Made by a program: the position numbers and the translations under genes | In this document: piece by piece, positions 25,504-36,651 of the stretch | Numbering within the stretch: position 1 is the stretch's first letter | Layout: every line of letters begins with the position of its first letter | NCBI RefSeq assembly: GCF_020172085.1 | Contig: NZ_JAIVAT010000003.1 | Coordinates: 806,001-870,000, forward strand | Reading direction: 5' to 3' | Source of the DNA: Rossellomorea aquimaris | GTDB lineage: Bacteria; Bacillota; Bacilli; Bacillales; Bacillaceae_B | Length of the DNA stretch: 64,000 nucleotides | The notes under the pieces: generated by a model | What the model was told of the DNA's origin: nothing | What the model saw: the letters and a program-made list of their open reading frames with translations, nothing else | Databases searched by the model: none

Positions 25504-27162
25504 ATGAAAGAGATCAAATGTGTATGCGGTCATGTGAATCCAAACGGTACCGTTCTCTGTGAATCTTGTGGAAGAGCTTTAACAGAAGAAGCAAAGAATG
25601 AGAAACTCCATGACATGCGTTATGAGGGAAGTGCCCGACGTTCCCAAACGTATAACAAATCGATTGTAGATAAGATATGGAACTTTTTCTCTTCTGTGAA
25701 GGTTGGGGTGTGGCTGATTGTTGTCACACTGGTGGCTTCAGCAGTTGGAACGATATTACCTCAGGAACAGTATATTCCAAATGGTCAGCCTGCTGATGAA
25801 TACTATAAGGATGTTTATGGTTTCTTCGGAGACTTGTACTATACGGTAGGTTTCCATGACCTTTATAGCTCTTGGTGGTACCTGCTTTTAATCGCATCCA
25901 TCGGGGTTTCCCTCGTCATTTGTAGCTTGGACCGAGTGATCCCCCTATACCGCGCGTTGAAGAATCAACGTGTTACAAGACATCTGGGCTTTCTTGAACG
26001 CCAAAGGATATACGGCAAAACAGAAATGATAGAGTATAAGGAACCTGTCAACAAAATAAAAGAAAAGTTGACCAAGAAAAAGTATAAGATCCGTGAAGAG
26101 GATGGAAATATCCTTGCAGAGAAGAATCGCTTCTCCAGATGGGGTCCATATGTAAATCATATAGGTCTAATCATCTTCCTTTTCGGAGGGATGCTGCGAT
26201 TTGTTCCGGGGATGTACATCGACGAAACGGTTTGGATTCGTGAAGGCGAAACGAGAGCCGTACCTGGTACGGACCAGGAATACTACTTAGAAAACAAAGA
26301 ATTCACACTTGAGACATACGATAAAGACAAAGATAAAGAAGTGTTTGGTGAAGCGATTGACAAAAACGGAACCATCGCTAAAAATTTCCAATCTGATGTA
26401 ATCCTCTATAAAGAATCAGGGGATCGTGTTCCGGGCCAGAAGGCAAAACGTACAAAAGAGCAGGAAGAATCCATTAAAGTAAACCAGCCTCTTAAATTCG
26501 GCAATTTTGCCGTGTATCAGACAAGTTATAAATTGGATGAATTCAAATCAATGTCCTTTACCCTTGACAATAAAAAGTCGGGGGAAAGCTTCGGGGAATT
26601 CACCGTCGATTTATTCGATCCTCAGGATTCATATGAATTTGAAGATGGATATAAGGCAGAGTTGATGGGATATTATCCGGATTTTTCAGGTTTTAATGAG
26701 CAGGGGGAACCTCAAACAAAATCCCCACTACCAAATAATCCGGCTTTCCTGTTTAAGTTATTTTCACCTGAAAAGCCTGAAGGTGAAATCAGTTTTGTAG
26801 GGATTCGAAAAAACCTCGAGCCACTTGGGGAAAATGACTATAAACTGTCATTTGCAGGTGTTGGGACGAGAGATGTATCCGCCCTGACCGTGCATAAAGA
26901 TCTGACTCTCTGGATATTGGCTCTCGGAGGCGCGATCTTCATGATCGGTGTCATACAAGGTGCCTATTGGCATCACAGAAGAATCTGGATTAGACGGAGT
27001 GAGGATGGAGTCATCGTGGCCGGTCATACGAATAAAAACTGGCACGGCTTGAAAAATGAAATCAGCTATGTGCTGGAGGGTACCGGAATCAACGAGCCCG
27101 ACGACCAACAACAAAAAGACGAAGTGAGGAGGAATGAGGATGTCAACGACAACAATGGCTGA
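25504..27162 (+). CDS. resB: cytochrome c biogenesis protein ResB
   Basis: With ResC forms the System II heme-export and cytochrome c synthetase complex. 552 aa: an N-terminal zinc ribbon (CVCG and CESCG at residues ~6-24), first membrane helices around residues 65-85 and 125-145, another near 220 ([12 protein letters not shown], with a conserved His), a large extracytoplasmic domain and a last helix near 470-490. Overlaps resC by 23 bases. Confidence 0.94.
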   Translation: MKEIKCVCGHVNPNGTVLCESCGRALTEEAKNEKLHDMRYEGSARRSQTYNKSIVDKIWNFFSSVKVGVWLIVVTLVASAVGTILPQEQYIPNGQPADEYYKDVYGFFGDLYYTVGFHDLYSSWWYLLLIASIGVSLVICSLDRVIPLYRALKNQRVTRHLGFLERQRIYGKTEMIEYKEPVNKIKEKLTKKKYKIREEDGNILAEKNRFSRWGPYVNHIGLIIFLFGGMLRFVPGMYIDETVWIREGETRAVPGTDQEYYLENKEFTLETYDKDKDKEVFGEAIDKNGTIAKNFQSDVILYKESGDRVPGQKAKRTKEQEESIKVNQPLKFGNFAVYQTSYKLDEFKSMSFTLDNKKSGESFGEFTVDLFDPQDSYEFEDGYKAELMGYYPDFSGFNEQGEPQTKSPLPNNPAFLFKLFSPEKPEGEISFVGIRKNLEPLGENDYKLSFAGVGTRDVSALTVHKDLTLWILALGGAIFMIGVIQGAYWHHRRIWIRRSEDGVIVAGHTNKNWHGLKNEISYVLEGTGINEPDDQQQKDEVRRNEDVNDNNG

Positions 27163-28330
27163 ATGGAGCAGTAATTTACTCTATGTATCCTTTATCATGT
27201 ATTTAATTGCTACACTATTTTTTGGCGGGAGTATCCGTCAAAAGAATACAACGGAAACAAACCAGAAGAAATGGGGATGGATTGGGATTGTCTTAACCCT
27301 GATCGGATTTGCCTCACAGTTGGGATACTTCTTTCTTAGATGGGGAGCATCCGGTCATGCACCTGTAAGTAATTTATTTGAATTTACGACGTTTTTCGGA
27401 ATGATGCTTGTTGGGGCATTCATCATTCTTTACTTTATGTACAAGACAACGATACTTGGTGTCATTGCTCTGCCATTCGCCTTGTTGGTCATTGCCTACG
27501 CGAGCATGTTTCCTAAAGATATCAGCCCGCTCATCCCAGCCCTTCAAAGTGATTGGTTGAAGATCCATGTCACAACTGTATCAGCAGGAGAAGCGATTCT
27601 TTCCATCAGCTTTGTGGCGGGACTTATCTACTTATTAAAATCCGTTCAGCATACAAAGGGGAGCAAGCAATCTTTCTGGCTCGAAACCGTGATGTATTCA
27701 CTGGTGGTCGTTTTAGGGTTTGTTGTCGCATCAACAGCCTTTACTCTGGGGAATTACGAAGCGGATTTCCAATATGTGAATCAACAGGGTGAAGAAGCTG
27801 TTGCGGAATACACACTCCCTGCACTTGTAGGACCGAATGAAGGTCAATTATTAACAGACGGTGTGATGGAGCCGGTTGTCGAAATGCCTGCCCTTATAAA
27901 TGCCAAAAAATTAAACACAGTCATTTGGTCATTTACGATCGGTACTGTAATTTATCTAATTCTACGTTTGATCTTCAGAAAACGTATAGCAGCTAAGATG
28001 CAGCCCCTTGTCAAGAATGTGAATCTTGATCTGATGGACGAAATCGGATACCGCTCCGTCTTGATCGGTTTTCCAGTCTTTACACTTGGCGGACTCATCT
28101 TTGCCATGATATGGGCACAAATTGCCTGGACCCGCTTCTGGGGATGGGACCCCAAAGAGGTATGGGCATTGATTACATTTCTATTCTATGCAGCTTTTCT
28201 TCACCTTCGCCTGTCAAAAGGATGGCATGGTGAAAAATCAGCATGGTTAGCCGTGGTGGGGGTTGCGATCATCCTATTCAATCTTGTGGCCGTTAACCTT
28301 ATCATTGCGGGATTACACTCATATGCTTAA
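27140..28330 (+). CDS. resC: cytochrome c biogenesis protein ResC (CcsA family)
   Basis: Heme-handling partner of ResB. 396 aa with about eight membrane helices; the tryptophan-rich heme-binding motif [11 protein letters not shown] is at residues ~335-345, with conserved His residues in helices on either side ([19 protein letters not shown] end). The ATG at 27134 lies only 2 bases from AGGAGG; the one at 27140 has 8-base spacing. A terminator follows before resD. Confidence 0.94.
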   Translation: MSTTTMAEWSSNLLYVSFIMYLIATLFFGGSIRQKNTTETNQKKWGWIGIVLTLIGFASQLGYFFLRWGASGHAPVSNLFEFTTFFGMMLVGAFIILYFMYKTTILGVIALPFALLVIAYASMFPKDISPLIPALQSDWLKIHVTTVSAGEAILSISFVAGLIYLLKSVQHTKGSKQSFWLETVMYSLVVVLGFVVASTAFTLGNYEADFQYVNQQGEEAVAEYTLPALVGPNEGQLLTDGVMEPVVEMPALINAKKLNTVIWSFTIGTVIYLILRLIFRKRIAAKMQPLVKNVNLDLMDEIGYRSVLIGFPVFTLGGLIFAMIWAQIAWTRFWGWDPKEVWALITFLFYAAFLHLRLSKGWHGEKSAWLAVVGVAIILFNLVAVNLIIAGLHSYA

Positions 28331-28347
28331 AGGATCGTAATGAATGG

Positions 28348-28400
28348 GAAGGAGCTGATGATCACGAGAATTACATTCTCTTTGAGTCAGCTTCTTTTTT
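28348..28400 (+). terminator. terminator between resC and resD
   Basis: GAAGGAGCTGA pairs with TCAGCTTCTTTT (G-U allowed) with an inner GAGAAT/ATTCTC stem, then T-run. It implies partial separation of resABC from resDE, which has a TA-rich promoter-like region after it. Confidence 0.7.
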
Positions 28401-28450
28401 CATATAAAATATAGGATAATATGGTTAAATATACAAAGGGGGATGAACCC

Positions 28451-29167
28451 ATGGAGGAAAATATCCGGATTTTAGTCGTAGATGATGAAGATCGGATCCG
28501 CAGACTGTTAAAAATGTATCTGGAAAGAGAAAATTATGTCATTGATGAAGCTGAAAATGGAGAAATAGCGTTAGAAATGGCTCTGGCACAAAATTATGAC
28601 TGTATCCTTTTGGATATTATGATGCCAGGTATGGACGGAATCGAAGTGTGTCAGCACCTTCGTGAAAGTAAGGCGACCCCCGTCATCATGCTTACTGCGA
28701 AGGGTGAAGAAGTGAATAGGGTACAAGGGTTCGAAGTCGGGACCGATGACTATATTGTGAAGCCATTTTCCCCCCGCGAAGTCGTCCTGAGGGTGAAAGC
28801 TTTATTAAGACGGTCTACGAAATCCAGTTTCATCCAAAGTGATACAAAAGCTAAGGATCTTATCGTGTATCCGCATCTAACAATTGACAATGACGCACAC
28901 CGTGTGACAGCGGATGGAATCGATGTCAATTTGACCCCTAAAGAATATGAACTTTTATATTTTCTTGCAAAAGCACCGGATAAAGTATTTGACCGTGAGC
29001 ATCTTCTCAAGGAAGTTTGGCATTATGAATTTTTCGGTGATCTGAGAACGGTCGATACCCATGTGAAACGTTTAAGGGAAAAGCTGAATAAAGTTTCTGA
29101 AATGGCAGCCAAAATGATCGTGACCGTTTGGGGAGTTGGCTATAAATTCGAGGTAACAAATGAATGA
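28451..29167 (+). CDS. resD: response regulator ResD
   Basis: OmpR-family regulator of aerobic and anaerobic respiration (cytochromes, fnr, nasDEF, hmp in B. subtilis). 238 aa: receiver with phosphorylated Asp in [12 protein letters not shown], Lys in [13 protein letters not shown]-terminal winged helix with [13 protein letters not shown] and [14 protein letters not shown]. The ATG at 28451 behind GGGGGATGA fits the family start better than the upstream frame. Overlaps resE by 4 bases (ATGA). Confidence 0.95.
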   Translation: MEENIRILVVDDEDRIRRLLKMYLERENYVIDEAENGEIALEMALAQNYDCILLDIMMPGMDGIEVCQHLRESKATPVIMLTAKGEEVNRVQGFEVGTDDYIVKPFSPREVVLRVKALLRRSTKSSFIQSDTKAKDLIVYPHLTIDNDAHRVTADGIDVNLTPKEYELLYFLAKAPDKVFDREHLLKEVWHYEFFGDLRTVDTHVKRLREKLNKVSEMAAKMIVTVWGVGYKFEVTNE

Positions 29168-30918
29168 GGCTTTGGCGTAGTGTAGTTGGGAAACTGTGGC
29201 TAACCATCCTGCTGCTGGTTTCATTTGTATTATTTATTCTGACCATTCTATTACTTGAATTCTTTCAGAATTACCATGTGGATGTAGTGGAGAAAGAATT
29301 GACCCATACGGCAGAGAAAGTGGCAAGAGTCATCGAGAATCATAATGATCTAACCCTTGGGATGGAATTAGGGAAGGAAATCATTGATGAACCGGTGAAT
29401 ATCATCATATCATTGGATCAAAATGAATCCCTGTATTCACAGGACTCGACCGCCTTTCAGAAGAAAGTTCACGATTATATTTCTAAGGATAAGCAGCTTC
29501 AATCGGTCAAAATGAAAGGCATCACGAGCAAAAAAGAGGTTGAACTGTCGAAGGAGTCGTCCAATCGATATGAGAATGTCATCATTGTCGGCACGCCCCT
29601 TCATATTAACGGAAAAGATGGAGCCGTTTACCTCTATCAGTCACTTGGGGTAATAAAGGATACAACTAGACAGACCACCAAGCTGATCCTGCTTGCAGCA
29701 GGCATCGCTATCATTCTGACGACCATCTTTGCATTCTTCCTGTCCACCCGTATCACTGCACCACTCAGGAAAATGAGAGAGGCCGCATTTGAAGTGGCTA
29801 AAGGAAAGTTCGATACCAAGGTGCCGATCCTGACGAAGGATGAAATCGGAGAACTCGCCACTGGCTTCAATCAGATGGGAAGACAATTAAAGTTTCACAT
29901 CAACGCACTCAGTCAGGAGAAAGAACAGCTCTCATCCATTCTAAGCAGTATGGCAGATGGGGTCATCACCTTTAATCGGGACGGCACCATTCTGATCACC
30001 AATCCTCCTGCAGATCGTTTCTTGCAGCATTGGTATTATGAGCAAAGTGAAGAGGCGATCCCGACGACTGTAAGAGAATTATTGCAAAGCGTAGTTGTAA
30101 CCGAGATGGAACAAACAGGTGAACTGAGTCTGCAGGGACGTTCCTATGTGGTGATCGTCAGCCCACTCTATAACAACAACACCATCAGGGGAGCCGTTGC
30201 GGTGGTTCGAGATATGACAGAAGAACGACGATTGGATAAACTTCGGAAGGACTTTATCGCAAACGTCTCGCATGAACTGCGTACACCTATTTCCATGCTT
30301 CAAGGATATAGTGAAGCAATCGTGGATGATATAGCAGGTTCGGAAGAAGAAAAGAAAGAAATTGCCCGTATCATCTATGATGAATCTCTTCGAATGGGGA
30401 GGCTGGTGAACGATCTTCTCGATCTTGCCCGGATGGAGGCTGGACATATCACGTTGAATAAAGACGTGATAGCGGTCATGCCTTTCACGGAAAGAGTGAC
30501 AAACAAGTTTATCGGTTTGGCTAAGGAAAAAAAAGTTTCCATATACTTTGAAAGTGACGTAGAAATCAAGAAGGAAATCTATATGGACCCGGATCGGATT
30601 GAACAAGTATTAACCAATCTCATTGATAATGCATTGAGACATACACCGACAGGAGGGGAAGTGACGGTTTCCCTGACAGAGAAGAAAGGCGGTTACCTGT
30701 TTCATGTAAGAGACACGGGTTCTGGGATTCCTGAGGAAGATCTTCCTTTCGTGTTCGAACGTTTCTATAAAGCTGACAAAGCCAGAACAAGAGGAAAGTC
30801 CGGAACAGGTCTCGGTCTTGCGATTGCAAAGAATATCATTGAATCCCATAAAGGGCATATACAAGTGCAAAGCAAAGTCGATCAAGGGACAGCCTTCACT
30901 TTCTTTCTTCCTATTTAG
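29164..30918 (+). CDS. resE: sensor histidine kinase ResE
   Basis: Membrane kinase partner of ResD. 584 aa: two membrane segments (residues ~12-35 and ~170-195) around an extracytoplasmic domain, HAMP (~195-245), PAS (~255-340), HisKA with [16 protein letters not shown] (phosphorylated His), and an ATPase domain with N box [21 protein letters not shown] and GTGLGLAI. All kinase motifs present. Coupled to resD by a 4-base overlap. Confidence 0.95.
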   Translation: MRLWRSVVGKLWLTILLLVSFVLFILTILLLEFFQNYHVDVVEKELTHTAEKVARVIENHNDLTLGMELGKEIIDEPVNIIISLDQNESLYSQDSTAFQKKVHDYISKDKQLQSVKMKGITSKKEVELSKESSNRYENVIIVGTPLHINGKDGAVYLYQSLGVIKDTTRQTTKLILLAAGIAIILTTIFAFFLSTRITAPLRKMREAAFEVAKGKFDTKVPILTKDEIGELATGFNQMGRQLKFHINALSQEKEQLSSILSSMADGVITFNRDGTILITNPPADRFLQHWYYEQSEEAIPTTVRELLQSVVVTEMEQTGELSLQGRSYVVIVSPLYNNNTIRGAVAVVRDMTEERRLDKLRKDFIANVSHELRTPISMLQGYSEAIVDDIAGSEEEKKEIARIIYDESLRMGRLVNDLLDLARMEAGHITLNKDVIAVMPFTERVTNKFIGLAKEKKVSIYFESDVEIKKEIYMDPDRIEQVLTNLIDNALRHTPTGGEVTVSLTEKKGGYLFHVRDTGSGIPEEDLPFVFERFYKADKARTRGKSGTGLGLAIAKNIIESHKGHIQVQSKVDQGTAFTFFLPI

Positions 30919-31026
30919 CCAAAAATCGATGGAATCCATAGAAATATGGCGATTTTTCTTGTTACATGGGAAACATTCTTTATTTTTTATCGGATTGTAA
31001 AAGGATGTTGAAAAAAAGAATAATCT

Positions 31027-31064
31027 GGCCAACAGGGTGATTTTACTCTGTTGGCCTTTTTCAT
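31027..31064 (+). terminator. terminator after resE
   Basis: GGCCAACAG (with GGTGA) pairs with CTGTTGGCC, followed by TTTTT. Confidence 0.85.
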
Positions 31065-31124
31065 GGGGAAGCCTGTTCAATATAGGTCTTTCCTTTTCAC
31101 CCAAAAAATACTATATTGATAGTG

Positions 31125-31150
31125 TGTAACTTTTTTACAGATAATACGAC
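31125..31150 (+). promoter_or_regulatory. ECF-type promoter of sigX
   Basis: TGTAAC, exactly 16 bases, then CGAC: the canonical ECF -35/-10 layout recognised by SigX and relatives, 27 bases before the sigX start. It indicates positive autoregulation, as in B. subtilis. Confidence 0.75.
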
Positions 31151-31176
31151 TAATAATTTGACGGGGAGGTAATAGA

Positions 31177-31731
31177 ATGGACTCCGTTTTTGAGAAGTTA
31201 TATTCTTCCTATCATCAGGATGTATTCCAATTCCTTATATATATGGTACAGAACAAGCAGCAGGCTGAAGATTTAGTTCAGGAAGTTTATATTCGGGTGC
31301 TTAAATCTCATGAAAATTTTGAAGGGAAAAGCTCCGAGAAAACCTGGCTTTTTTCCATTGCGAAAAATGTAGCCATTGATCATTTCAGAAAACAGAAAAA
31401 CTGGAGAAATCGTATTCTGGATAAATTCGATTGGAGTCGAAATGAAGTAACAGATGATGGGGCTCTTCCCGAAGAAATCGCCGTCGCTAATGAGGAGATC
31501 CAAGTTTTATATGAATGCTTAAAGCATTGCTCAACAGATTTTCGAATGGTGATCATCATGCGGTATTTACAGGAACTTTCAATCATCGAAACCTCAGAAG
31601 TGCTTGGATGGTCAGAAAGTAAAGTTAAGACGACCCAGCATAGGGCGATCAAATGGTTACGAATTGAAATGAATCAACGGCTCCCAAAGGAGGAAAGAGA
31701 CATTGAACCAGTCAGAATGGAAAGATCGTGA
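31177..31731 (+). CDS. sigX: ECF sigma factor SigX
   Basis: Extracytoplasmic-function sigma factor controlling cell-envelope charge modification and resistance to cationic peptides in B. subtilis. 184 aa: region 2 (EDLVQEVYIRVLKSHENF), region 4 helix-turn-helix (ETSEVLGWSESKVKTTQHRA). GGGGAGG lies before the ATG. Overlaps rsiX by 29 bases, typical for a sigma/anti-sigma pair. Confidence 0.93.
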   Translation: MDSVFEKLYSSYHQDVFQFLIYMVQNKQQAEDLVQEVYIRVLKSHENFEGKSSEKTWLFSIAKNVAIDHFRKQKNWRNRILDKFDWSRNEVTDDGALPEEIAVANEEIQVLYECLKHCSTDFRMVIIMRYLQELSIIETSEVLGWSESKVKTTQHRAIKWLRIEMNQRLPKEERDIEPVRMERS

Positions 31732-32917
31732 TATTGAGGATCTTGTCAGAAAGCTCCCTCACATCAAGGATGATCGAAGCTCTCAATCTATCCACGCACG
31801 AATGGAAAGGCAAAAAAAGAAAAATCAACTATCATTTAAACGATTTACTCCTGCAGTTGCAACACTTGCTGCCATCTTTATCCTATTTCTGCTTGCTCCT
31901 GCCGTTTTAAATCAATTTAGCGAGCAAAGTATGGAAAAGTCCGAATCTGGTATGGCTGATACTTCAGGAAGCACAGAGGAAAAAATCGAGATCTCAACAA
32001 AAATGAAAGAACCTGAAGTTTCCGATAAAGAAGAAAAAGCAGCCGTGGCAGAAAACGGTTTAGAGGAACAGGAAAGTTTGACTGTAGCCGAGGACCTCGA
32101 AGAACCTAAAGAAAGGCTCTCTCTATATGAAGAGGACTTGAATGGGAAGGAGTTTTATTCCTTTGGACTTGTCTCTCCGGATGCAGTACCGATACCCGTT
32201 TCGATCGTAGATGAACAGACAGACGAAGACTGGTTATCACGACATGAGCAACTTGCGGAGAAGCTGCCGGAAACCGATTGGGGACTGGAGGACTACCTTC
32301 CATTAGATGGGGAATTTTCGTTGGACAGGAACAAAGTGGTCTTCACACTTGATGCGGATCATTCGTACAGCGGCAGCAGTGCAGTAGAATACGCTTTTTA
32401 TCATTCCTTACAATATTCATTCCAACATAAAGGAATAGAAGAGGTTGTATTGAAAAACCCTGATGGTACTGTCCCTCAGTTCAGTTCCACTGGAGAATTC
32501 TCAAAGGTCGATCTGAACGAAGAAGGTCATACGGCATACTATCTGTATTCTCCAAATGGAAGGGACCGCTTCCTGGTGCCCGATAATATAAACAGAGGGG
32601 GCATCAAAGAATCCTTGGAAGCAATGAAAAATGCAGAGACTGGCCTCTTTCAGAGTGTGATCCCCAAAGATATTAACTTCAGTGTGACAGAAGGAGATCA
32701 ATGGGTGACGATCAGCTTCTTAAACGAATTGGATTTGGACACATTTGATGAACAAACCGCCTTGGAGTTGATTGAAGGAATACTCCTGACAAGCAGAAGT
32801 TCTGGGTTTAAACAAGCCAGGTTTGACAATATCAAACAGGAAAGCTGGAGCGGTTTCGACTTCAATGAACCTATCAAGACACCAATCAGTCCAAATAAAA
32901 AAAGCTTAGTCAATTGA
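31703..32917 (+). CDS. rsiX: anti-sigma-X factor RsiX
   Basis: Membrane anti-sigma factor that holds SigX inactive. 404 aa: cytosolic N terminus of ~45 residues, one membrane helix at ~46-66 (VATLAAIFILFLLAPAV), a Ser/Glu/Lys-rich linker, and a large extracytoplasmic domain. Starts at TTG with AAAGGAGG 7-8 bases upstream, inside the end of sigX. The extracytoplasmic part is the least conserved and its signal is unknown. Confidence 0.88.
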   Translation: MNQSEWKDRDIEDLVRKLPHIKDDRSSQSIHARMERQKKKNQLSFKRFTPAVATLAAIFILFLLAPAVLNQFSEQSMEKSESGMADTSGSTEEKIEISTKMKEPEVSDKEEKAAVAENGLEEQESLTVAEDLEEPKERLSLYEEDLNGKEFYSFGLVSPDAVPIPVSIVDEQTDEDWLSRHEQLAEKLPETDWGLEDYLPLDGEFSLDRNKVVFTLDADHSYSGSSAVEYAFYHSLQYSFQHKGIEEVVLKNPDGTVPQFSSTGEFSKVDLNEEGHTAYYLYSPNGRDRFLVPDNINRGGIKESLEAMKNAETGLFQSVIPKDINFSVTEGDQWVTISFLNELDLDTFDEQTALELIEGILLTSRSSGFKQARFDNIKQESWSGFDFNEPIKTPISPNKKSLVN

Positions 32918-32926
32918 ATAGAGAGC

Positions 32927-32972
32927 AAAAGACCAGTAGCGGACACGGATCCGTTACCGGTCTTTTCTTTTT
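32927..32972 (+). terminator. terminator after rsiX
   Basis: AAAAGACCAGTAGCGGA pairs with TCCGTTACCGGTCTTTT (two mismatches), followed by a long T-rich run. Confidence 0.85.
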
Positions 32973-33140
32973 TTTCTTTGATATTTAGAATATTTACACG
33001 CTACATAGCCAAACTACCCAATGGAAAATGATTTCAGAATGGTTTTTCCGTGGGGTGCATGTAATATGCGTAAAAAGGTTAGAATGGTCTAATACATAGA
33101 AGTCGAGGTACGTCTGTCATAAGAATTGAGGAGGACAAGG

Positions 33141-34031
33141 ATGATTTCCCATTGTGCAAAAAGGCTTTTCATCGTTTGGGTGCTATGTGTGAGCGTGATG
33201 CTCTTATCGGGACATGTGTCTGAAGCTGAGGAGGATAAGGTGTCTGAGGAAACCGTATCCTGGACATTTCCCGTAGAAGGGATGATCACAGACTCATATG
33301 GAACAAGGTCGGGTTCTCATAAGGGAATGGACATCGGAGGGGAGCTGGGGTCTCCCGTTTATTCTGTTGCGAAAGGGATAGTGATCAGATCGTATCTTTC
33401 TGAAAGCTATGGTCACGTTGTATTCGTCAGACACGAAAACGGATATGAAACAGTATATGCCCATCTTAAAAGCAGGAAGGTACACGAAAATCAGGAAGTA
33501 GAACAAGGTGAACAGCTTGGACTCTTAGGAAATACGGGAAGGTCGACAGGGGCTCATCTTCATTTTGAAATACATAGGGGAGAGTGGACGTTCGATAAAG
33601 AAAATGCCATTGATCCCTATCGTGTATTTGGAAACGGTGAAGTCGGTCAGCTCGTATTTGCGAAAGAGAAGGACCCTTATCAGACGGTTGGGGTAGCTGG
33701 CACACCTGAAGGAAATATGTCCCGGGACACAAAACATGAAGTGATGCATATCGTTCATAAAGGAGAAACTCTCTGGGGGATATCTCAAACGTACGAGGTA
33801 TCAGTTGAAGATATTTTGAAGGAAAATGCATTAAAGAGTACTGAACTGGTAATCAATCAGCTATTAAGAATACCTGCCTCTTTACCAAGTGACCAGTATG
33901 AAGTAAAAAAGGGAGACACATTATATTCCATCTCTATGGCACATGGCATAGATGTAGAGGAATTAGCCGACAGAAATGGTCTGGACATGCAATCAGCTAT
34001 TTTCCCTGAGCAGGTATTAATAGTGCAATGA
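33141..34031 (+). CDS. secreted M23 peptidase with two LysM domains
   Basis: A 296-aa exported cell-wall endopeptidase. Signal peptide residues ~1-30 (LFIVWVLCVSVMLLSG core). M23/LytM domain ~45-165 with zinc ligands in SHKGMDIGG and HLHFEIHRG and VYAHL, so it looks catalytically complete. Two LysM domains follow (HIVHKGETLWGISQTY and YEVKKGDTLYSISMAHG), which bind peptidoglycan. An upstream TTG would overlap the GAGGAGG ribosome binding site, so the ATG at 33141 is used. B. subtilis has serA/aroC here instead. Substrate cross-link and timing unknown. Confidence 0.9.
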   Translation: MISHCAKRLFIVWVLCVSVMLLSGHVSEAEEDKVSEETVSWTFPVEGMITDSYGTRSGSHKGMDIGGELGSPVYSVAKGIVIRSYLSESYGHVVFVRHENGYETVYAHLKSRKVHENQEVEQGEQLGLLGNTGRSTGAHLHFEIHRGEWTFDKENAIDPYRVFGNGEVGQLVFAKEKDPYQTVGVAGTPEGNMSRDTKHEVMHIVHKGETLWGISQTYEVSVEDILKENALKSTELVINQLLRIPASLPSDQYEVKKGDTLYSISMAHGIDVEELADRNGLDMQSAIFPEQVLIVQ

Positions 34032-34149
34032 TCCAATCGAATCCCCGGCAAAAAGGCGATGTATGACATATAGTTCGAATTCGAACTGTTTTTCTTCACA
34101 TTATCCCAAACATTATGTATAATGAAATGGAATAAAAAAATAAAGATTC

Positions 34150-34280
34150 GTCTTCGGGGCAGGGTGAAATTCCCTACCGGCGGTGATGAAACAATTTGTT
34201 TCTAAGCCCGCGAGCCTTTTGGGGCAGGATTTGGTGAGATTCCAAAGCCGACAGTATAGTCTGGATGGGAGAAGATGAAG
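34150..34280 (+). ncRNA. FMN riboswitch (RFN element)
   Basis: All conserved RFN blocks are present in order: CTTCGGGGCAGGGTGAAATT, CCCTACCGGCGGTGAT, AAGCCCGCGAGC, GGCAGGATTTGGTGAGATTC, GCCGACAGTATAGTC and GGATGGGAGAAGATG. It lies ~150 bases upstream of ribU and is followed by a terminator, so FMN binding should terminate transcription. Confidence 0.97.
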
Positions 34281-34341
34281 GTTTATGCCAGAACGTTTAG
34301 AAAATGGGAAGCTAAACGTCTATTAAGGTATGCCTTTCATT

Positions 34342-34371
34342 CTCCTAGATATTGATATCTAGGGGTTTTTT
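34342..34371 (+). terminator. riboswitch-controlled terminator before ribU
   Basis: CTCCTAGATAT pairs with ATATCTAGGGG, followed by seven T; 62 bases after the RFN element. It is the expression platform. Confidence 0.85.
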
Positions 34372-34433
34372 AATGCTACCTTTGGCTTGGGCCGTCTTCG
34401 AAATGAGATGAATCTCCTAAAGGAGAGAGAGTT

Positions 34434-35003
34434 ATGAAAAAAATGAATACGCGCATGTTTGTCACAGTAGGTATGTTAAGTGCCATTTCTTATGTGTTAA
34501 TGTTGTTCAACTTCCCAATACCACCATTTCCAAAGTTCTTAATGGTTGATTTCAGTGATGTTCCTGCTTTAATCGCGACGCTCACACTGGGTCCACTTGC
34601 GGGAATATTAGTAGAATTATTCAAAAACGTGATAGACTACGTTTTGACAGGAAGCGATACTGGTGTACCGATTGGCCATGCAGCCAATTTTATGGCGGGA
34701 ATCCTATTGATTCTTCCTACTTATTATATCTATTCACGTTTTCAATCCAAAAAAGGTCTGTTGATCGGTTTAATCACAGGAACAGTTGTGATGAGTGTCA
34801 GCATGGGGATCCTGAATTACATTGTGTTCCTTCCTGCTTATAAATACTTTATGAATTTCGAGCTTCCTGCCGAAATCATCATTACAGGTATTGTTCCATT
34901 CAACATTCTGAAGGGGATTCTGGTAACATCGGTCTTCGTCTTACTGTTTGTCCGCCTACAAGGCTGGTTATCAAGACAAATAGCCTTTAACAAAGCGGCA
35001 TAG
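34434..35003 (+). CDS. ribU: riboflavin ECF transporter S component RibU
   Basis: Substrate-binding membrane subunit for riboflavin uptake, working with the shared EcfAA'T energising module encoded elsewhere. 189 aa, about six hydrophobic helices, with conserved LMVDFSDVPALIATLTLGPL and LVELFKNVIDYVLTGS. Formerly YpaA. Directly under an FMN riboswitch. Followed by a hairpin terminator. Confidence 0.95.
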   Translation: MKKMNTRMFVTVGMLSAISYVLMLFNFPIPPFPKFLMVDFSDVPALIATLTLGPLAGILVELFKNVIDYVLTGSDTGVPIGHAANFMAGILLILPTYYIYSRFQSKKGLLIGLITGTVVMSVSMGILNYIVFLPAYKYFMNFELPAEIIITGIVPFNILKGILVTSVFVLLFVRLQGWLSRQIAFNKAA

Positions 35004-35019
35004 TGATCATATAAAATGA

Positions 35020-35051
35020 CCCACCTTAAGGAAATTTAAGGTGGGTTTTTA
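35020..35051 (+). terminator. terminator after ribU
   Basis: CCCACCTTAAG pairs with TTTAAGGTGGG, 5-6 base loop, then TTTTTAT. Confidence 0.85.
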
Positions 35052-35071
35052 TTTGCCTTATAAAGAGTATG

Positions 35072-35106
35072 AAAAAAGGCTAAAGAGAAACGTTCTCTTT
35101 AGCCTT
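35072..35106 (-). terminator. terminator of fer
   Basis: AAGGCTAAAGAGAA and its near complement form a stem-loop followed by a T-run on the minus strand, immediately after the fer stop codon. Confidence 0.8.
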
Positions 35107-35114
35107 CAAACATG

Positions 35115-35435
<321 letters not shown>

Positions 35436-35586
35436 TTAATGTTTATTTTATAGAGGATTGAATGACTTTTCAATAGTTAGGTGCTCTCTTTTTATTTTTA
35501 TCCTATATAAGTAAAACAAAACATGGTTAAAAGTTAAATTCGTGGTACAATATTTGACAATAACCTACATAATAAGGAGTAGAGAA

Positions 35587-36651
35587 TTGACCTATTTTAA
35601 TTATGTGATTCTTTATTGTTTTTGGCAAATTAAAGGAGAGCGATCCATTTACTCTGTGTTCCATATCTTAAATGGGAAGAAATCTTCCCAGTCAATCCAG
35701 GATGCACATATCTTTCACTTACAGCCATTTTTCCTTTCTCTACCCAAGTTGAAACGTACATATTTCAACCAGAAGGTAAGGGAACTGGAGAAATCAGAGT
35801 ACATCACCCATGGGGAAAATGATGTTGCCCTCGTAACAGAATTGGGATCAGCAGCCGTGTTAGAATATTTTCGTGGTGACCGGTTTCCGTCGGATATGAA
35901 CGGGCTGATATATGGCGATCAAACCCGTCTGTTCTGGATGAGGTTGAGCCTTCTTGTACAGGTGCTTTCCAATGGGCAACGGCAGGAGAGCCTGTATTTT
36001 CCGGTTCAAAGGAACAGGGAAGTACAAGATTGGGTAAAGAATTGTATAAGGACCCACCCTGATAGGGAAAATCTCTCCTCAATTCTTTATAAAGAGCTTA
36101 CCCATATTCTGAATATCCAGAAGGGAGATCCATCCTTACTTGTCAATCGCTTAACAGGATATAAGGACTATGGGTGGACAGAATTGCAGGTGGCAGAGAT
36201 GTTGGGAATGAATAAAGAAGAATTCCGCTTCAGGTTTCTGAACCTCCTGCACGCGATGTTAACGGAAATAGAAAGGGACCCTTCAGTATACCCTTTATTA
36301 TATTCCATCAGTTTGAGAAATGATCATCGAAACAACCTTACCATTTCGACAAGTAAGACCTACGACTTGTACAAGAGAGGCCATTCCCTTGAAGAGATTT
36401 CACGGATTCGTAAATTGAAGCAGAATACCATTGAAGATCATGTCATCGAATTGATACTCACACAAGAAGATTTTCCAATAGAACCGTTCATTACCCGGGA
36501 AGAGTATGTGAAAGTTCTTCAAGTGATGCAAGAAGAAAAGACGAAAAGACTTAAGACCATTAAAGAAAAGCTCCCTCAATTGACCTATTTTCAAATCCGG
36601 GCGGCAATTGCGAAGGCAGGTGAAACACGTGAATCTACAACAAGAGCTTAA
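35587..36651 (+). CDS. ypbB: YpbB, helix-turn-helix domain protein
   Basis: A 354-aa protein matching B. subtilis YpbB, always next to the RecQ helicase gene. The C-terminal part holds a RQC/HTH_40-type domain (SKTYDLYKRGHSLEEISRIR). It may act as a separately encoded accessory domain of the short RecQ downstream; this is inference from fusion logic and operon position. AAGGAG precedes the TTG start at 35587. Overlaps recQ by 23 bases. Confidence 0.85.
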   Translation: MTYFNYVILYCFWQIKGERSIYSVFHILNGKKSSQSIQDAHIFHLQPFFLSLPKLKRTYFNQKVRELEKSEYITHGENDVALVTELGSAAVLEYFRGDRFPSDMNGLIYGDQTRLFWMRLSLLVQVLSNGQRQESLYFPVQRNREVQDWVKNCIRTHPDRENLSSILYKELTHILNIQKGDPSLLVNRLTGYKDYGWTELQVAEMLGMNKEEFRFRFLNLLHAMLTEIERDPSVYPLLYSISLRNDHRNNLTISTSKTYDLYKRGHSLEEISRIRKLKQNTIEDHVIELILTQEDFPIEPFITREEYVKVLQVMQEEKTKRLKTIKEKLPQLTYFQIRAAIAKAGETRESTTRA

